A DNA stretch of 64,000 nucleotides from Actinomadura opuntiae (GTDB taxonomy: Bacteria; Actinomycetota; Actinomycetes; Streptosporangiales; Streptosporangiaceae). The notes under the pieces are model-generated. The model saw nothing but the letters and a program-made list of their open reading frames with translations, was not told where the DNA came from and searched no databases. The DNA lies in NCBI RefSeq assembly GCF_030283205.1, contig NZ_JASNWF010000013.1, forward strand, positions 64,540 to 128,539. The letters run 5' to 3'. The position numbers and the translations under genes are program-made. Shown piece after piece: positions 24,049-32,669 of the stretch (position 1 is its first letter; each line of letters begins with the position of its first letter).

Positions 24049-24735
24049 ATGTCCAGACGAATCCTCGGTCTCGTCCCGCTGTCGCTCGCGCTGCTGGCCG
24101 GTGCGTGCGGGGGCGGCGGCGGATCCGGCAAGCCGGCGCCGAAGGCGAACTTCGACGGGGCCGCGACGCTGAGGCAGGCGGCAGGCGCGATGGCCGGTCT
24201 GAAGAGCGTGGCGTTCACCGTGACGTCGGACGGCAAGACGCCGATCATGGTCAAGGGCGGCGACATGAAGCTGCTCCGGGACGGCGACGCGCAGGGGACG
24301 CTGACGCTGGAGCAGTCGGGCCAGAACGTCGAGGCCAAGGTCGTCGCGAAGGGCGAGGCGTTCTACCTGGACGCCGGGACGGGCGGGTGGCGCAAGCTGC
24401 CGAAGTCCATGGCGTCGGTGGTGTACGACCCGTCGGCGGTGCTCGACCCGAACCGGGGCATCTCCAAGCTGCTGACGTCGATGCAGGCGCCGAAGGCCGA
24501 GGCCGTGGAGAAGGTGGACGGCAAGGAGGCCTACCGGGTCGGGGCGACGCTGCCGCAGGACCAGGTCGGCGGGCTGATCCCCGGGATCGACGACGACCTG
24601 GCCGGGCAGGTGTGGGTGAGCAAGGCCGACGGGCGGCTGCTGAAGGTGCGCGGCGCGTTCCCGAAGGGGCAGGGCGCGGTGGTGATCACGTTCACCGGCT
24701 TCAACGCCCCCTACAAGATCAGCGCGCCGAAGTGA
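24049..24735 (+). CDS. lprG: LprG-like lipoprotein (LppX_LprAFG family)
   Basis: A 228-residue lipoprotein anchored outside the cytoplasmic membrane. The signal peptide ends in LLAGAC with the lipidated C20, followed by a Gly-rich linker. The mature part (about 35-228) has the LolA/LppX beta-half-barrel pattern, including AAGAMAGLKSVAFTVTSDG and EKVDGKEAYRV. Mycobacterial LprG binds triacylated lipids in a hydrophobic cavity and works with the MFS exporter P55. The same partnership is seen here: the next gene is a P55-type transporter whose GTG overlaps this stop (GTGA). Confidence 0.9.
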   Translation: MSRRILGLVPLSLALLAGACGGGGGSGKPAPKANFDGAATLRQAAGAMAGLKSVAFTVTSDGKTPIMVKGGDMKLLRDGDAQGTLTLEQSGQNVEAKVVAKGEAFYLDAGTGGWRKLPKSMASVVYDPSAVLDPNRGISKLLTSMQAPKAEAVEKVDGKEAYRVGATLPQDQVGGLIPGIDDDLAGQVWVSKADGRLLKVRGAFPKGQGAVVITFTGFNAPYKISAPK

Positions 24736-26252
24736 CCGCGCGGCGCGGGATCGCGATCGGGGCCGGCGGCGCGGTGGTGCTGCTGGCCGCGCTGGACGCC
24801 TACGTCGTCACGACGATCCTGATGCCGGTGGTCAAGGACCTGGGCGTCCCGGTGAACCGGCTGGAGCGGATCACGCCGGTGCTGACCGGGTTCCTGCTCG
24901 GGTACGTGGCGGCGATGCCGCTGCTCGGGCAGTTGTCGGACCGGTTCGGGCGGCGGCCGCTGCTGCAGGCGTGCCTGGTGTTCTTCGCGGCCGGGTCGGT
25001 GGTGACGGCGCTGGCGCAGGACGTGCCGGTGCTGACGGCGGGACGGGTCGTCCAGGGGGTGGCGGGCGGTGCGCTGCTGCCGGTGACGATGGCGCTGGCC
25101 GGGGACCTGTGGGACGAGCGGCGGCGTCCGGTGGTGCTGGGCGCGGTGGGCGCGGCGCAGGAGTTGGGCAGCGTGCTCGGGCCCCTCTACGGGGCGGGGA
25201 TCGCGGCGGCGCTGGAGTGGCGCGCGATCTTCTGGATCAACCTGCCGCTGGCCGCGCTGGCGGTGGTGGCGGTGCAGCTCACGGTGCCGGGCGGACGGCC
25301 GAAGGGGCCGCGTCCCGGCGTCGATGTGGTGGGCGGGCTGCTGCTGGCGGCGGGTCTGGCGCTGCTGGTCGCGGGTGTCTACAACCCGGATCCGGAGAAG
25401 TCGGCGCTGCCGTCGTGGGGGCTGCCCGTGATGGCCGCGGGCGGGGTGGTGCTGGTCGTTTTCGTGGTGTGGGAGATCAAGGCCCGGACGAGGCTGCTCG
25501 ATCTCACCGGGGTGCGGCGCGGTCCGCTGCTGGCCACGCTGGGTGTGAGCTTCCTGTCGGGAGCGGCGCTGATGGTGACGCTGGTGGACGTGGTGCTGGT
25601 CGCGCAGACCGTGCTGAACAAGGACGAGACCGAGGGCGCGCTGCTGCTGACGCGCTTTCTCGTGGCGCTTCCCGTCGCGGCGGTGGTGGGGGGATTCGTC
25701 GCGCGGCGGGTCGGCGAGCGGTGGCCGATGGCGGTGGGGATGGTCGTCTCCGCGGTGGGCTATGTACTGATCGCGGGGTGGCCGGCGGATCTGGCGCACG
25801 CGTCGTACGGGCCGCTGCCGCGGATGGACGTCGATCTGGTCGTGACGGGGCTCGGGCTGGGCCTGGTGATCGCGCCGGTGTCGTCGGCGGTGCTGGCGTT
25901 CGTCCCGGCGGCGCGGCACGGCGTCGCGTCGGCGGCCGTGGTGGTGGCGCGGATGATGGGGATGCTGCTCGGCGTCTCGGCGCTGTCGGCGTGGGGGTTC
26001 CACCGTTTCCACGCGCTGACGGCGCACCTGCAGCCGCCGCTGCCGTTCCTGATGTCGAAGGCGGAGTTCGCGAAGCAGATGACCGTGTACAAGGCGGCGG
26101 TGCAGGACGCGCTGCGGACCGAGTACCGGGAGATCTTCTGGATCACGGCCGGGATGTGCGTGCTGGGCGCCGTGCTGGCGCTGGCGGCGGGCGCGCGGCG
26201 GGACGGCGCGGAGCCGTCGCCGGAGCCGGAGGAGAGCTTGGCCGCGCGCTGA
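24732..26252 (+). CDS. P55/Rv1410c-type MFS lipid exporter
   Basis: A 506-residue MFS transporter with about 14 membrane segments. It matches mycobacterial P55 as I recall it over long stretches: LLGYVAAMPLLGQLSDRFGR, GAAQELGSVLGPLYG, GAALMVTLVDVVL and HGVASAAVVVARMMGMLLGV. The acidic residue in helix one (LAALDAYVVTT) is retained. P55 with LprG moves triacylglycerides to the outer layers and affects drug tolerance. The GTG start at 24732 overlaps the lprG stop by four bases. The next gene is a triacylglycerol synthase homologue. Confidence 0.9.
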   Translation: MTARRGIAIGAGGAVVLLAALDAYVVTTILMPVVKDLGVPVNRLERITPVLTGFLLGYVAAMPLLGQLSDRFGRRPLLQACLVFFAAGSVVTALAQDVPVLTAGRVVQGVAGGALLPVTMALAGDLWDERRRPVVLGAVGAAQELGSVLGPLYGAGIAAALEWRAIFWINLPLAALAVVAVQLTVPGGRPKGPRPGVDVVGGLLLAAGLALLVAGVYNPDPEKSALPSWGLPVMAAGGVVLVVFVVWEIKARTRLLDLTGVRRGPLLATLGVSFLSGAALMVTLVDVVLVAQTVLNKDETEGALLLTRFLVALPVAAVVGGFVARRVGERWPMAVGMVVSAVGYVLIAGWPADLAHASYGPLPRMDVDLVVTGLGLGLVIAPVSSAVLAFVPAARHGVASAAVVVARMMGMLLGVSALSAWGFHRFHALTAHLQPPLPFLMSKAEFAKQMTVYKAAVQDALRTEYREIFWITAGMCVLGAVLALAAGARRDGAEPSPEPEESLAAR

Positions 26253-26466
26253 CCTCGCGTTTCGCCAAAGAATCAAGGGCCGGAAGAAATCTGGCCGGAT
26301 GTGGCCATGCTCGGGTGCCACCTCGCTCACACCGGCCGCATTGACCTCGCCGTTCACAGGGCGCATGGTTACCGTGACTTCTTCCGCCGCCCGCGCCCCG
26401 GCGGTCCGGCCGGTGGCGCGCCTCCCCCCGACCCCCCGCGGAACGCGGCAGAAAGACGGTGAGCCC

Positions 26467-27876
26467 GTGCATCGCATGAGCGGACTGGACGCCAGCTTCT
26501 ACCTCCTGGAGGACGAGAACACACCCCTGCACGTCGCCTCGGTCGTCGTGTTCGAGGGCCCGGCGCCCTCGTACGGCGACGTGGTCAGGACGATCGCGGC
26601 CAAGCTTCCGCTCGTCCCCCGGTACCGGCAGCGCGTGCGGGGTGTCCCGCTGCACCTCGGCCGGCCCGTCTGGGTGGACGATCCGCACTTCAACATCCTC
26701 TACCACGTCCGGCACACCGCCCTCCCGGCGCCGGGCAACGACGAGCAGCTGCGCAACCTGTCCGGCCGGGTGCTCGCGCAGCGCCTCGACCCGGCCAAGC
26801 CGCTGTGGGAGATCTGGCTGGTCGAGGGCCTGACCGGCGGGCGCTGGGCGCTGATCGCCAAGGTGCACCACTGCATGGTGGACGGCATCGCCGGCATGGA
26901 CCTGGCGACGGTGATGTTCGACCTGTCCCCCGAGTTCGAGCAGCCCCGCGAGGGCGAGCCGTGGGAGGCCCAGCCCGAGCCGTCCGACCTGGCGCTGCTG
27001 GCCGACGCCGCGCGCCGCACCGTCACCCGGCCGCTGCGCCAGCTCACGGACGTGGCGCGCACCGCGGGCGCGGTCCGGGAGGCGCACCGGCTGCGCGAGT
27101 TCGTCTCCGGCCTGAGCCGCGCCACGGCCCGCCTCGCCAGCCCGTCGGCGGGCTCCCTGAACGGCCCGATCGGCCCGCACCGGCGCTGGTGCTGGCAGCG
27201 GGTGCCGCTGGACGAGGTGAAGGCGGTCCGCAAGGCGCTCGGCGGGACGGTCAACGACGTCGTCCTGACCGCGGTGTCCGCCGGGTACCGCGACCTGCTG
27301 AACGCGCGGGGGCGGCTGGAGGAGGACACCGTCGTGCGGACGGCGGTGCCGGTGTCGCACCGGGGCGCCGACGAGCGCGGCGAGATGAACAACCGGGTCG
27401 CAGCGGTGTTCGTGAACCTGCCGGTCGGCGTGGACGATCCGCTCGAGCGGCTGCGCCGCGTCCGCGAGCAGACCGACGACGTCAAGCGCAGCAACCAGGC
27501 CGCCGGGACGCAGGCGATCACCCGGCTGACCGACACCGCCGTGGCGCCGGCCCTGCTGTCGCTGGCCGCGCGGATCCCGGTGCGGCTGCGCCAGGACATC
27601 GTCCAGACCGTCACGACGAACGTCCCCGGCCCGGACTTCCCGCTGTACGTGATGGGGCGCCGGGTCCTGGAGATGCACCCGTACGTGCCGCTGACCGGCG
27701 GCATCCGGGTCGCGACCGCGATCGTCTCCTATTGCGGGACGCTGCATTTCGGGATCACCGGCGATTTCGACGCGATGCCCGATCTGGACGTCCTGGCCAA
27801 GGGCCTGCAGGGCGGGCTGGACGAGCTGGCGCGGGCGGCGGCCGAGGCCCGCCCCGCGGCGCCGCCCGCCCGCTGA
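26467..27876 (+). CDS. Wax ester synthase/diacylglycerol acyltransferase (WS/DGAT)
   Basis: A 469-residue acyltransferase that makes triacylglycerol or wax esters from acyl-CoA, membrane-associated in known cases. The catalytic HHXXXDG is HHCMVDG at 134-140. The N-terminus MHRMSGLDASFYLLED and the C-terminal NVPGPDFPLYVMG are diagnostic. The GTG at 26467 is chosen because family members begin with this MHRMSG segment; an ATG three codons later is the alternative. A 214-base gap separates it from the P55 gene, so it may have its own promoter, but the three genes together describe lipid synthesis and export. Confidence 0.93.
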   Translation: MHRMSGLDASFYLLEDENTPLHVASVVVFEGPAPSYGDVVRTIAAKLPLVPRYRQRVRGVPLHLGRPVWVDDPHFNILYHVRHTALPAPGNDEQLRNLSGRVLAQRLDPAKPLWEIWLVEGLTGGRWALIAKVHHCMVDGIAGMDLATVMFDLSPEFEQPREGEPWEAQPEPSDLALLADAARRTVTRPLRQLTDVARTAGAVREAHRLREFVSGLSRATARLASPSAGSLNGPIGPHRRWCWQRVPLDEVKAVRKALGGTVNDVVLTAVSAGYRDLLNARGRLEEDTVVRTAVPVSHRGADERGEMNNRVAAVFVNLPVGVDDPLERLRRVREQTDDVKRSNQAAGTQAITRLTDTAVAPALLSLAARIPVRLRQDIVQTVTTNVPGPDFPLYVMGRRVLEMHPYVPLTGGIRVATAIVSYCGTLHFGITGDFDAMPDLDVLAKGLQGGLDELARAAAEARPAAPPAR

Positions 27877-27932
27877 ACGGCGCCGAACGGCCCTGAACGG
27901 CACTGAACGCCGCTGAACACCGCCGAGGCGAT
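27873..27932 (+). repeat. 10-bp tandem repeat at the end of the WS/DGAT gene
   Basis: Six imperfect units of the form CTGAACGGCG follow one another in exact 10-base register, beginning in the WS/DGAT stop codon. Units drift at two or three positions, indicating an older slippage expansion. Confidence 0.8.
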
Positions 27933-27957
27933 GGCCGGATCCGGTCATCGCCTCGGC
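27922..27957 (+). terminator. Strong hairpin terminator after WS/DGAT
   Basis: GCCGAGGCGATG pairs with CATCGCCTCGGC at the two ends, and the centre CCGGATCCGG is itself palindromic with one G-T pair between. The whole 36 bases are almost perfectly symmetrical. Position, 46 bases after the stop, fits termination of the lipid locus. Confidence 0.75.
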
Positions 27958-28085
27958 ATACCCCGCGCCGGCTGGGAGAGGATTCGGTCACCGGTCATGT
28001 GCCGATCATCGAACTCGGGAATATCCTGGGGAGAGAGGGTCCAGGACCTCTTGCCGGGTGGGCACACCCCGGGGAGGTGACGCAG

Positions 28086-28688
28086 ATGCGCGGGTCCGGC
28101 AGCGGACAGGGAGGCGGGCCGCTCACCAGGCTGCGCCGCAGGTTCGGCTGGGAGCACAACGAGCTGCGCCGCCGCGTCGACCGCGTCCAGCGGCTGATCG
28201 GCCTCGGGCTGCTCGTGCTGCTGCTCGCGGTCGCGCCGCCGCTGGCGATGTGGGCGGGCACGTGGTCCTACCAGGCGGGCAGCGGCGCCGAACGCGCGGA
28301 GCGGGCGCAGCGCCACCAGGTCGTCGCCACGGTCGTCTCGACCGGCGGCATCGGGTCGTCCGGTGACCGCTACATCCACGAGACGGTGCAGGCGAACTGG
28401 CCGGGCGCCGACGGCTCGGTCCGCACCGGGACCCTGCCCAGCTGGAAGAACGCCAAGGTGGGCGCGCACCGGACGATCTGGATCGACGCGAAGGGCGAGC
28501 CGACCGTGCGTCCCCGCCCGCACAGCCGCACGGTCACCGACGCGGCCTACGCCGCCACGGCCGCGGTCCTCGCCGTCGCGACCCCGGTCCTGCTGGCCTA
28601 CGTGCTCGTCCGCCGCCGCTGCGACCGCCACCGCGACGCGCTGTGGGAGGCCGACTGGGCCCGCATGGACGCCGCCGGCCAGCGCTGA
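28086..28688 (+). CDS. Rv1733c-like two-helix membrane protein
   Basis: A 200-residue membrane protein resembling mycobacterial Rv1733c, a dormancy-associated antigen of unknown function. Residues 38-58 (LIGLGLLVLLLAVAPPLAMWAG) and about 157-182 are membrane helices. Between them lies an extracytoplasmic domain with AQRHQVVATVV and a WPGADGSVRTG strand pair. The ATG at 28086 is chosen because GGGGAGGTG lies 6 bases upstream; a longer in-frame start at 27999 has no such site. It is convergent with the MarR gene and stands after the terminator, so it has its own promoter. Confidence 0.75.
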   Translation: MRGSGSGQGGGPLTRLRRRFGWEHNELRRRVDRVQRLIGLGLLVLLLAVAPPLAMWAGTWSYQAGSGAERAERAQRHQVVATVVSTGGIGSSGDRYIHETVQANWPGADGSVRTGTLPSWKNAKVGAHRTIWIDAKGEPTVRPRPHSRTVTDAAYAATAAVLAVATPVLLAYVLVRRRCDRHRDALWEADWARMDAAGQR

Positions 28689-28709
28689 CGGCCCTTCTCG
28701 CGCGGGGTC

Positions 28710-29183
28710 TCAGTGGTCCTCGACCAGGCGGGCGGCCACGCGGTCGAGGACGGCCAGGTCCTCCGGCGGGAGCTCGTACAGGGCGGCGGGCGGGGTGCCG
28801 AGGATGCGCTCGGCCTCGGCGGCGGCCGCGCGGCCGGCGCCGGTGACGGTCACGATCTTGGAGCGCCGGTCGGCGGGGTTCGCGGTGCGCTCGACGAACC
28901 CCCGCTCCACCAGGTCGTCCACCACCAGGGTGATGTAGGGGCGGTCGGTGCCGAGCAGGTCGGCGAGGCCGCGCAGGGTGAGCGGCTCCGGCGCGGCGGC
29001 CAGCCGGCGCAGCACCTTGGTCCGGAAGAAGCTCATCCCGAGCGCCTCGGCGACCTCGGCGCGCCGGTCGCCCCGCTCCTGCATCAGCGTCCACAGGTTG
29101 CTCCAGACGCGGCGGGCCGCATCCGGCTCGGCGCCGGGCGCCGGTCCGGACGCGGCGCCGGGGCGGGGCCCGGGCTGGTTCAT
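28710..29183 (-). CDS. MarR-family regulator of the downstream-overlapping efflux unit
   Basis: A winged-helix regulator of 157 residues with a Pro/Gly/Ala-rich N-terminal 25 residues. The DNA-binding part reads LADLLGTDRPYITLVVDDLVERG with wing NPADRRSKIVTVT. Its ATG overlaps the stop of the MFS gene (ATGA), so both are made from one message. This differs from the more usual divergent arrangement and means the repressor would be induced together with its transporter. The likely operator is in front of the MFS gene. Confidence 0.88.
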   Translation of the reverse strand: MNQPGPRPGAASGPAPGAEPDAARRVWSNLWTLMQERGDRRAEVAEALGMSFFRTKVLRRLAAAPEPLTLRGLADLLGTDRPYITLVVDDLVERGFVERTANPADRRSKIVTVTGAGRAAAAEAERILGTPPAALYELPPEDLAVLDRVAARLVEDH

Positions 29184-30649
29184 CGGGTGCTCGCTCCCGT
29201 CACGTGGCGTCCGCCGGAGGGCGGCTCGGCGGTCTCGAACAACGCGGCCGTCCGCTCGGCGCTGCGCGCGGCGCGGCGGCCGGTGGTGACCACGCCGAGC
29301 ACCAGCACGGCGGCGGCGCAGCCGGCCAGCACCCAGTATGCCGGGCGCGCGGCGTCCACGAAGGCGGCGCCGCCGGACCGGGAGCCGGACGTGCCGGCGG
29401 CCAGCACCGCGCCGATCACCGCGACGCCGAGCGCGTTGCCGACCTGCCGGCTGGTGGAGGCGACGGCGGCGGCGACGCCCGCCTGGGCGCGCGGCATCCC
29501 GGACACCGCGGTGTTGGTGATCGGCGAGTTGACCATGCCGAACCCGATGCCGAACAGCACGTAGGCGGCGAACAGCGTGACGTTGCGGGTCTCGGCGTCG
29601 AAGACCGCCATCAGCAGCGCGCTGGCGAGGGTGGCGGCGCCCGCGGCGACGAGCGAGGCGCGCGGGCCGCGGCTGCCGACGAGGCGTCCCGACAGCGGCG
29701 CGAACACGGCGCTCATCGCGGCCATCGGCAGCAGGTACAGTCCGGCGTGCAGGGCCGACAGCCCCCGGACGTCCTGCAGGTAGAGGGCGTTGAGGAACAT
29801 GAAGCCGCCGAACGCGGCGAACACCGACACCGCGATCACGGTCGCGCCGGCGAACGGGACGCTGCGGAAGAACCGCAGGTCGATCAGCGGTTCGGGGGCG
29901 CGCAGCGCGTGCCCGACGAACCCGGCCAGCGACAGCGCGGCGGCGATCGCGGCGCCGAGGACGGCGGGGTCGCCCCAGCCGCGCCCGGGCCCCTCGATGA
30001 TCGCGTAGGTCAGGGCGCCGAGCAGCACGATCATGAAGGCCTGGCCGGCGGGGTCGGCGCGGCGCGGCCGCTCGGCGCGCGACTCGGGCACGTACAGCGC
30101 GGTCAGCGCGAGCGCGGCCAGCCCGATCGGCACGTTCAGCCAGAAGATCGAGCGCCAGCCGACCGAGTCGACCAGCACGCCGCCGACCAGCGGGCCCATC
30201 GCCATGCTGAGCCCGACGACGGCGCCCCACACGCCGATGGCGCGGGCGCGCTCGCGCGGCTCGGTGAACACGTTGGTGATGATCGACATCGCGACCGGGT
30301 TGAGCATCGAGCCGCCGACGGCCTGCACGACGCGGGCGCCGACGAGCCAGCCGAGCGACGGGGCGAGGCTGCACAGCACCGAGCCGAGCACGAACAGCGC
30401 GAGCCCGGTCTGGAAGACGCGGCGGCGGCCGATCCGGTCGGCGGTGGAGCCGGCGAGGATGAGCAGGGAGGCCAGCACGATGAGGTAGGCGTCGATGGTC
30501 CACTGCAGGCCGGACACCGAGCTGTGGAAGTCGCGCCGCAGGGTGGGCAGCGCGACGTTGAGGATGGTGTTGTCCAGGCTGACGATGAGCAGGCTCATGC
30601 AGCAGATGGCCAGCACCAGCATCCGGCGGCGGGGGGTGAGGTCGGTCAA
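29180..30649 (-). CDS. MFS drug efflux transporter, DHA2 family
   Basis: A 14-helix proton-driven exporter of 489 residues. Typical segments are LLIVSLDNTILNVALPTL in helix one, LQWTIDAYLIVLASLLIL, AVGGSMLNPVAMSII and motif C LSMAMGPLVGGVLVD. I place the start at a TTG at 30649 (TTGGAG lies 5 bases upstream), not at the more upstream TTG at 30694, because the latter lies inside a strong operator palindrome. Co-transcribed with the MarR gene that follows. Substrate unknown. Confidence 0.88.
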   Translation of the reverse strand: MTDLTPRRRMLVLAICCMSLLIVSLDNTILNVALPTLRRDFHSSVSGLQWTIDAYLIVLASLLILAGSTADRIGRRRVFQTGLALFVLGSVLCSLAPSLGWLVGARVVQAVGGSMLNPVAMSIITNVFTEPRERARAIGVWGAVVGLSMAMGPLVGGVLVDSVGWRSIFWLNVPIGLAALALTALYVPESRAERPRRADPAGQAFMIVLLGALTYAIIEGPGRGWGDPAVLGAAIAAALSLAGFVGHALRAPEPLIDLRFFRSVPFAGATVIAVSVFAAFGGFMFLNALYLQDVRGLSALHAGLYLLPMAAMSAVFAPLSGRLVGSRGPRASLVAAGAATLASALLMAVFDAETRNVTLFAAYVLFGIGFGMVNSPITNTAVSGMPRAQAGVAAAVASTSRQVGNALGVAVIGAVLAAGTSGSRSGGAAFVDAARPAYWVLAGCAAAVLVLGVVTTGRRAARSAERTAALFETAEPPSGGRHVTGASTR

Positions 30650-30662
30650 GCGGACTCCAATC

Positions 30663-30695
30663 GTTGTACCCCTATAACCGTTATAAGCGTACAAC
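30663..30695. promoter_or_regulatory. Nested palindromic operator before the MFS-marR operon
   Basis: GTTGTAC (30663-30669) and GTACAAC (30689-30695) form a perfect outer 7-bp inverted repeat, enclosing a second perfect one, TATAAC-C-GTTATA (30673-30685). The symmetry axis is the same for both. It ends about 14 bases from the proposed start, in the right place for MarR repression. It is the most AT-rich patch nearby. Confidence 0.75.
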
Positions 30696-30753
30696 TATTT
30701 CTGGACGTCGCACACCTGGCTTTCGTGTCCCTCGTCACGCCGTTCGCGCCCGG

Positions 30754-31632
30754 TCAGCAGGCGCGGGCGTCCTCCACCGCGCGGACGTCTCCGGACGCGT
30801 CGTCGGCGTCGCGCGCGAACTCGGCCGCGCGGGCGTCGCGGGTGGCGCGCGCGGCGGGGACGACCAGCGGCGTCCCGGTCTCCGGGCACTCGATCACCCG
30901 GCACGGGAGCCGGAACACCTCCTCGACCAGCTCGGCCGTCACCACCGTCCCCGGCTCGCCCTCCGCCACGATCGCGCCGTCCCGCATCGCGATCATGTGG
31001 GTGGCGTACCGGGCCGCGTGGTTCAGGTCGTGCAGGACGGCGACGACGGTGCGGCCCTCCTCGTGCAGCCGCGCGCACAGGTCCAGCACCTCGATCTGGT
31101 GCGCGATGTCGAGGTAGGTGGTCGGCTCGTCCAGCAGCAGCAGCGGCGTCTCCTGCGCGAGCGCCATCGCGATCCACACCCGCTGCCGCTGCCCGCCCGA
31201 CAGCTCGTCCACCGCGCGGTCGGCCAGCGCGGCGACGCCGGTGGCCTCCATCGACGCGGTGACGACCCGCTCGTCCTCGCGGGACCACTGCCGCAGCAGC
31301 CCCTGGTGCGGGTACCGGCCGCGCGACACCAGGTCGGCGACCGTGATCCCCTCCGGCGCGATCGACGACTGCGGCAGCAGCCCGAGCGTGCGCGCCAGCT
31401 TCTTGGCGGGCCAGCCCGCGATCGGCTCGCCGTCCAGCACGACCGTGCCGGACGCGGGCTTGAGGATGCGCGCGAGCGCCCGCAGCAGCGTCGACTTGCC
31501 GCACGCGTTCGGCCCGACGATCACGGTGAACGAGCCGTCCGGCACCGTGACGTCGAGGTCCCGCGTGATGGTGCGCCTGTCGTAGGCGAGGGTGAGGCCC
31601 GAGCCGCTGAGCCGCGCGTTCGCGTCCTTCAT
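30754..31632 (-). CDS. Siderophore ABC transporter ATPase (FepC-like)
   Basis: A 292-residue cytosolic ATPase that powers Fe(III)-siderophore import with the two permeases upstream. Walker A is GPNACGKST (40-48), the signature LSGGQRQR (144-151), Walker B LLLLDEPTTYLD. The ARTLGLLPQSS and HDLNHAARYATHMIAM segments mark the FepC/FecE group. Its ATG overlaps the stop of the permease gene (ATGA). The last 30 residues form an Ala/Asp-rich tail not typical of the family. Confidence 0.93.
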   Translation of the reverse strand: MKDANARLSGSGLTLAYDRRTITRDLDVTVPDGSFTVIVGPNACGKSTLLRALARILKPASGTVVLDGEPIAGWPAKKLARTLGLLPQSSIAPEGITVADLVSRGRYPHQGLLRQWSREDERVVTASMEATGVAALADRAVDELSGGQRQRVWIAMALAQETPLLLLDEPTTYLDIAHQIEVLDLCARLHEEGRTVVAVLHDLNHAARYATHMIAMRDGAIVAEGEPGTVVTAELVEEVFRLPCRVIECPETGTPLVVPAARATRDARAAEFARDADDASGDVRAVEDARAC

Positions 31633-32669
31633 CAAATCCGTCCCGTCTTGCGTTGGGTCACCAGGAGCCAGACCAGGTATCCGCCGCCGAGCAGCCCGGT
31701 CACCACGCCGACCGGGAGCTGGTGGCCGGTGAACGCGCGCTGCGCGGCCCAGTCGGCGGCCACCAGCAGCGCCGCGCCCATGCACATGGACGGCAGCAGG
31801 TTGGGGCCGGGCGTGCGGGTCAGCCGGCGGGCGAGCTGCGGCGCGGTCAGCGCCACGAACGACACCGGTCCGGCCGCCGCCGCGGCGAACGAGGTGAGCA
31901 GCACGGCCGCGGCCAGCATGATCAGCCGCGCCCGCTCGATCGGGACGCCGAGGCCGTGCGCCGCGTCGTCGCCCATCTCCAGCATCCGCAGCGCGCGCCC
32001 GCAGCCGACCACCACCAGCGGGCCGAGGACGGCGAGCGCGGCGAGGACCGGCGCCGCGTCGGCCCAGTCCCGCCCGTCCAGGCTGCCGGTCAGCCACAGC
32101 ACGGCGCGCGCCGCGTCGGTGATCTTCGCCTGGGTGAGCAGGTAGCCGTTCACGCCGGTGAGGATCGCGGCGACGCCGATGCCGACGAGGATCAGCCGCT
32201 GCCCGTGCGCGCCGTGCCGGCCGGCCACCGCGTACACGACCGCGCCGGTGAGCAGCCCGCCCGCTGCGGCGCCCGCCGCGACGGCCGCGCTGCCGCCGCC
32301 GGTCAGCACGATCACGCCGAGCACGCCGGTCGCGGCGCCCTGGGTGAAACCGAGCACGTCGGGGCTGCCGAGCGGGTTGCGGGTCAGCGACTGGAAGATC
32401 GCGCCGGCCAGCCCGAGCGCGGCGCCGACCGCGAGCCCGGCCGCCGCGCGCGGCAGCCGGATCTCGTTGACGATCAGCGAGTCTGCGGGCGAGCCGTGGC
32501 CCAGCAGCGTCCGGACGACGTCGGCGGGGCTCATCGGGAAGTCGCCGCTGCCGATCAGCAGCACGCTGACGCCGAGCGCGACGGCCAGGCACAGGACGGC
32601 GACGGCGAGCGCGCGCGGCCGGAACCGCAGCGACACCCCGTTCGGCGTCCTGATGACGGCGGGCCTCAC
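31632..32669 (-). CDS. FecCD-family siderophore permease, second subunit
   Basis: A 345-residue membrane permease with about 10 segments. RLPRAAAGLAVGAALGLAGA and TRNPLGSPDVLGFTQGAATG are the FecCD signatures; VGVVTGLLGGGYLVWLLV is the C-terminal helix that contacts the ATPase. The GTG start overlaps the stop of the first permease (GTGA) and its own stop overlaps the ATPase start, so three genes are translationally coupled. It pairs with the first permease as a heterodimer. Confidence 0.92.
   Translation of the reverse strand: MRPAVIRTPNGVSLRFRPRALAVAVLCLAVALGVSVLLIGSGDFPMSPADVVRTLLGHGSPADSLIVNEIRLPRAAAGLAVGAALGLAGAIFQSLTRNPLGSPDVLGFTQGAATGVLGVIVLTGGGSAAVAAGAAAGGLLTGAVVYAVAGRHGAHGQRLILVGIGVAAILTGVNGYLLTQAKITDAARAVLWLTGSLDGRDWADAAPVLAALAVLGPLVVVGCGRALRMLEMGDDAAHGLGVPIERARLIMLAAAVLLTSFAAAAAGPVSFVALTAPQLARRLTRTPGPNLLPSMCMGAALLVAADWAAQRAFTGHQLPVGVVTGLLGGGYLVWLLVTQRKTGRI

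Noticed and set aside
28710..30503. 597-codon minus-strand open frame
   Set aside because: Only its last 157 codons (the MarR protein) are real; the remainder is an arginine-rich shadow of the MFS gene in another frame.
30754..32592. Long minus-strand frame that would fuse a protein to the siderophore ATPase
   Set aside because: The upstream part is a frame shadow of the permease; the ATPase starts at 31632 with an ATGA overlap.
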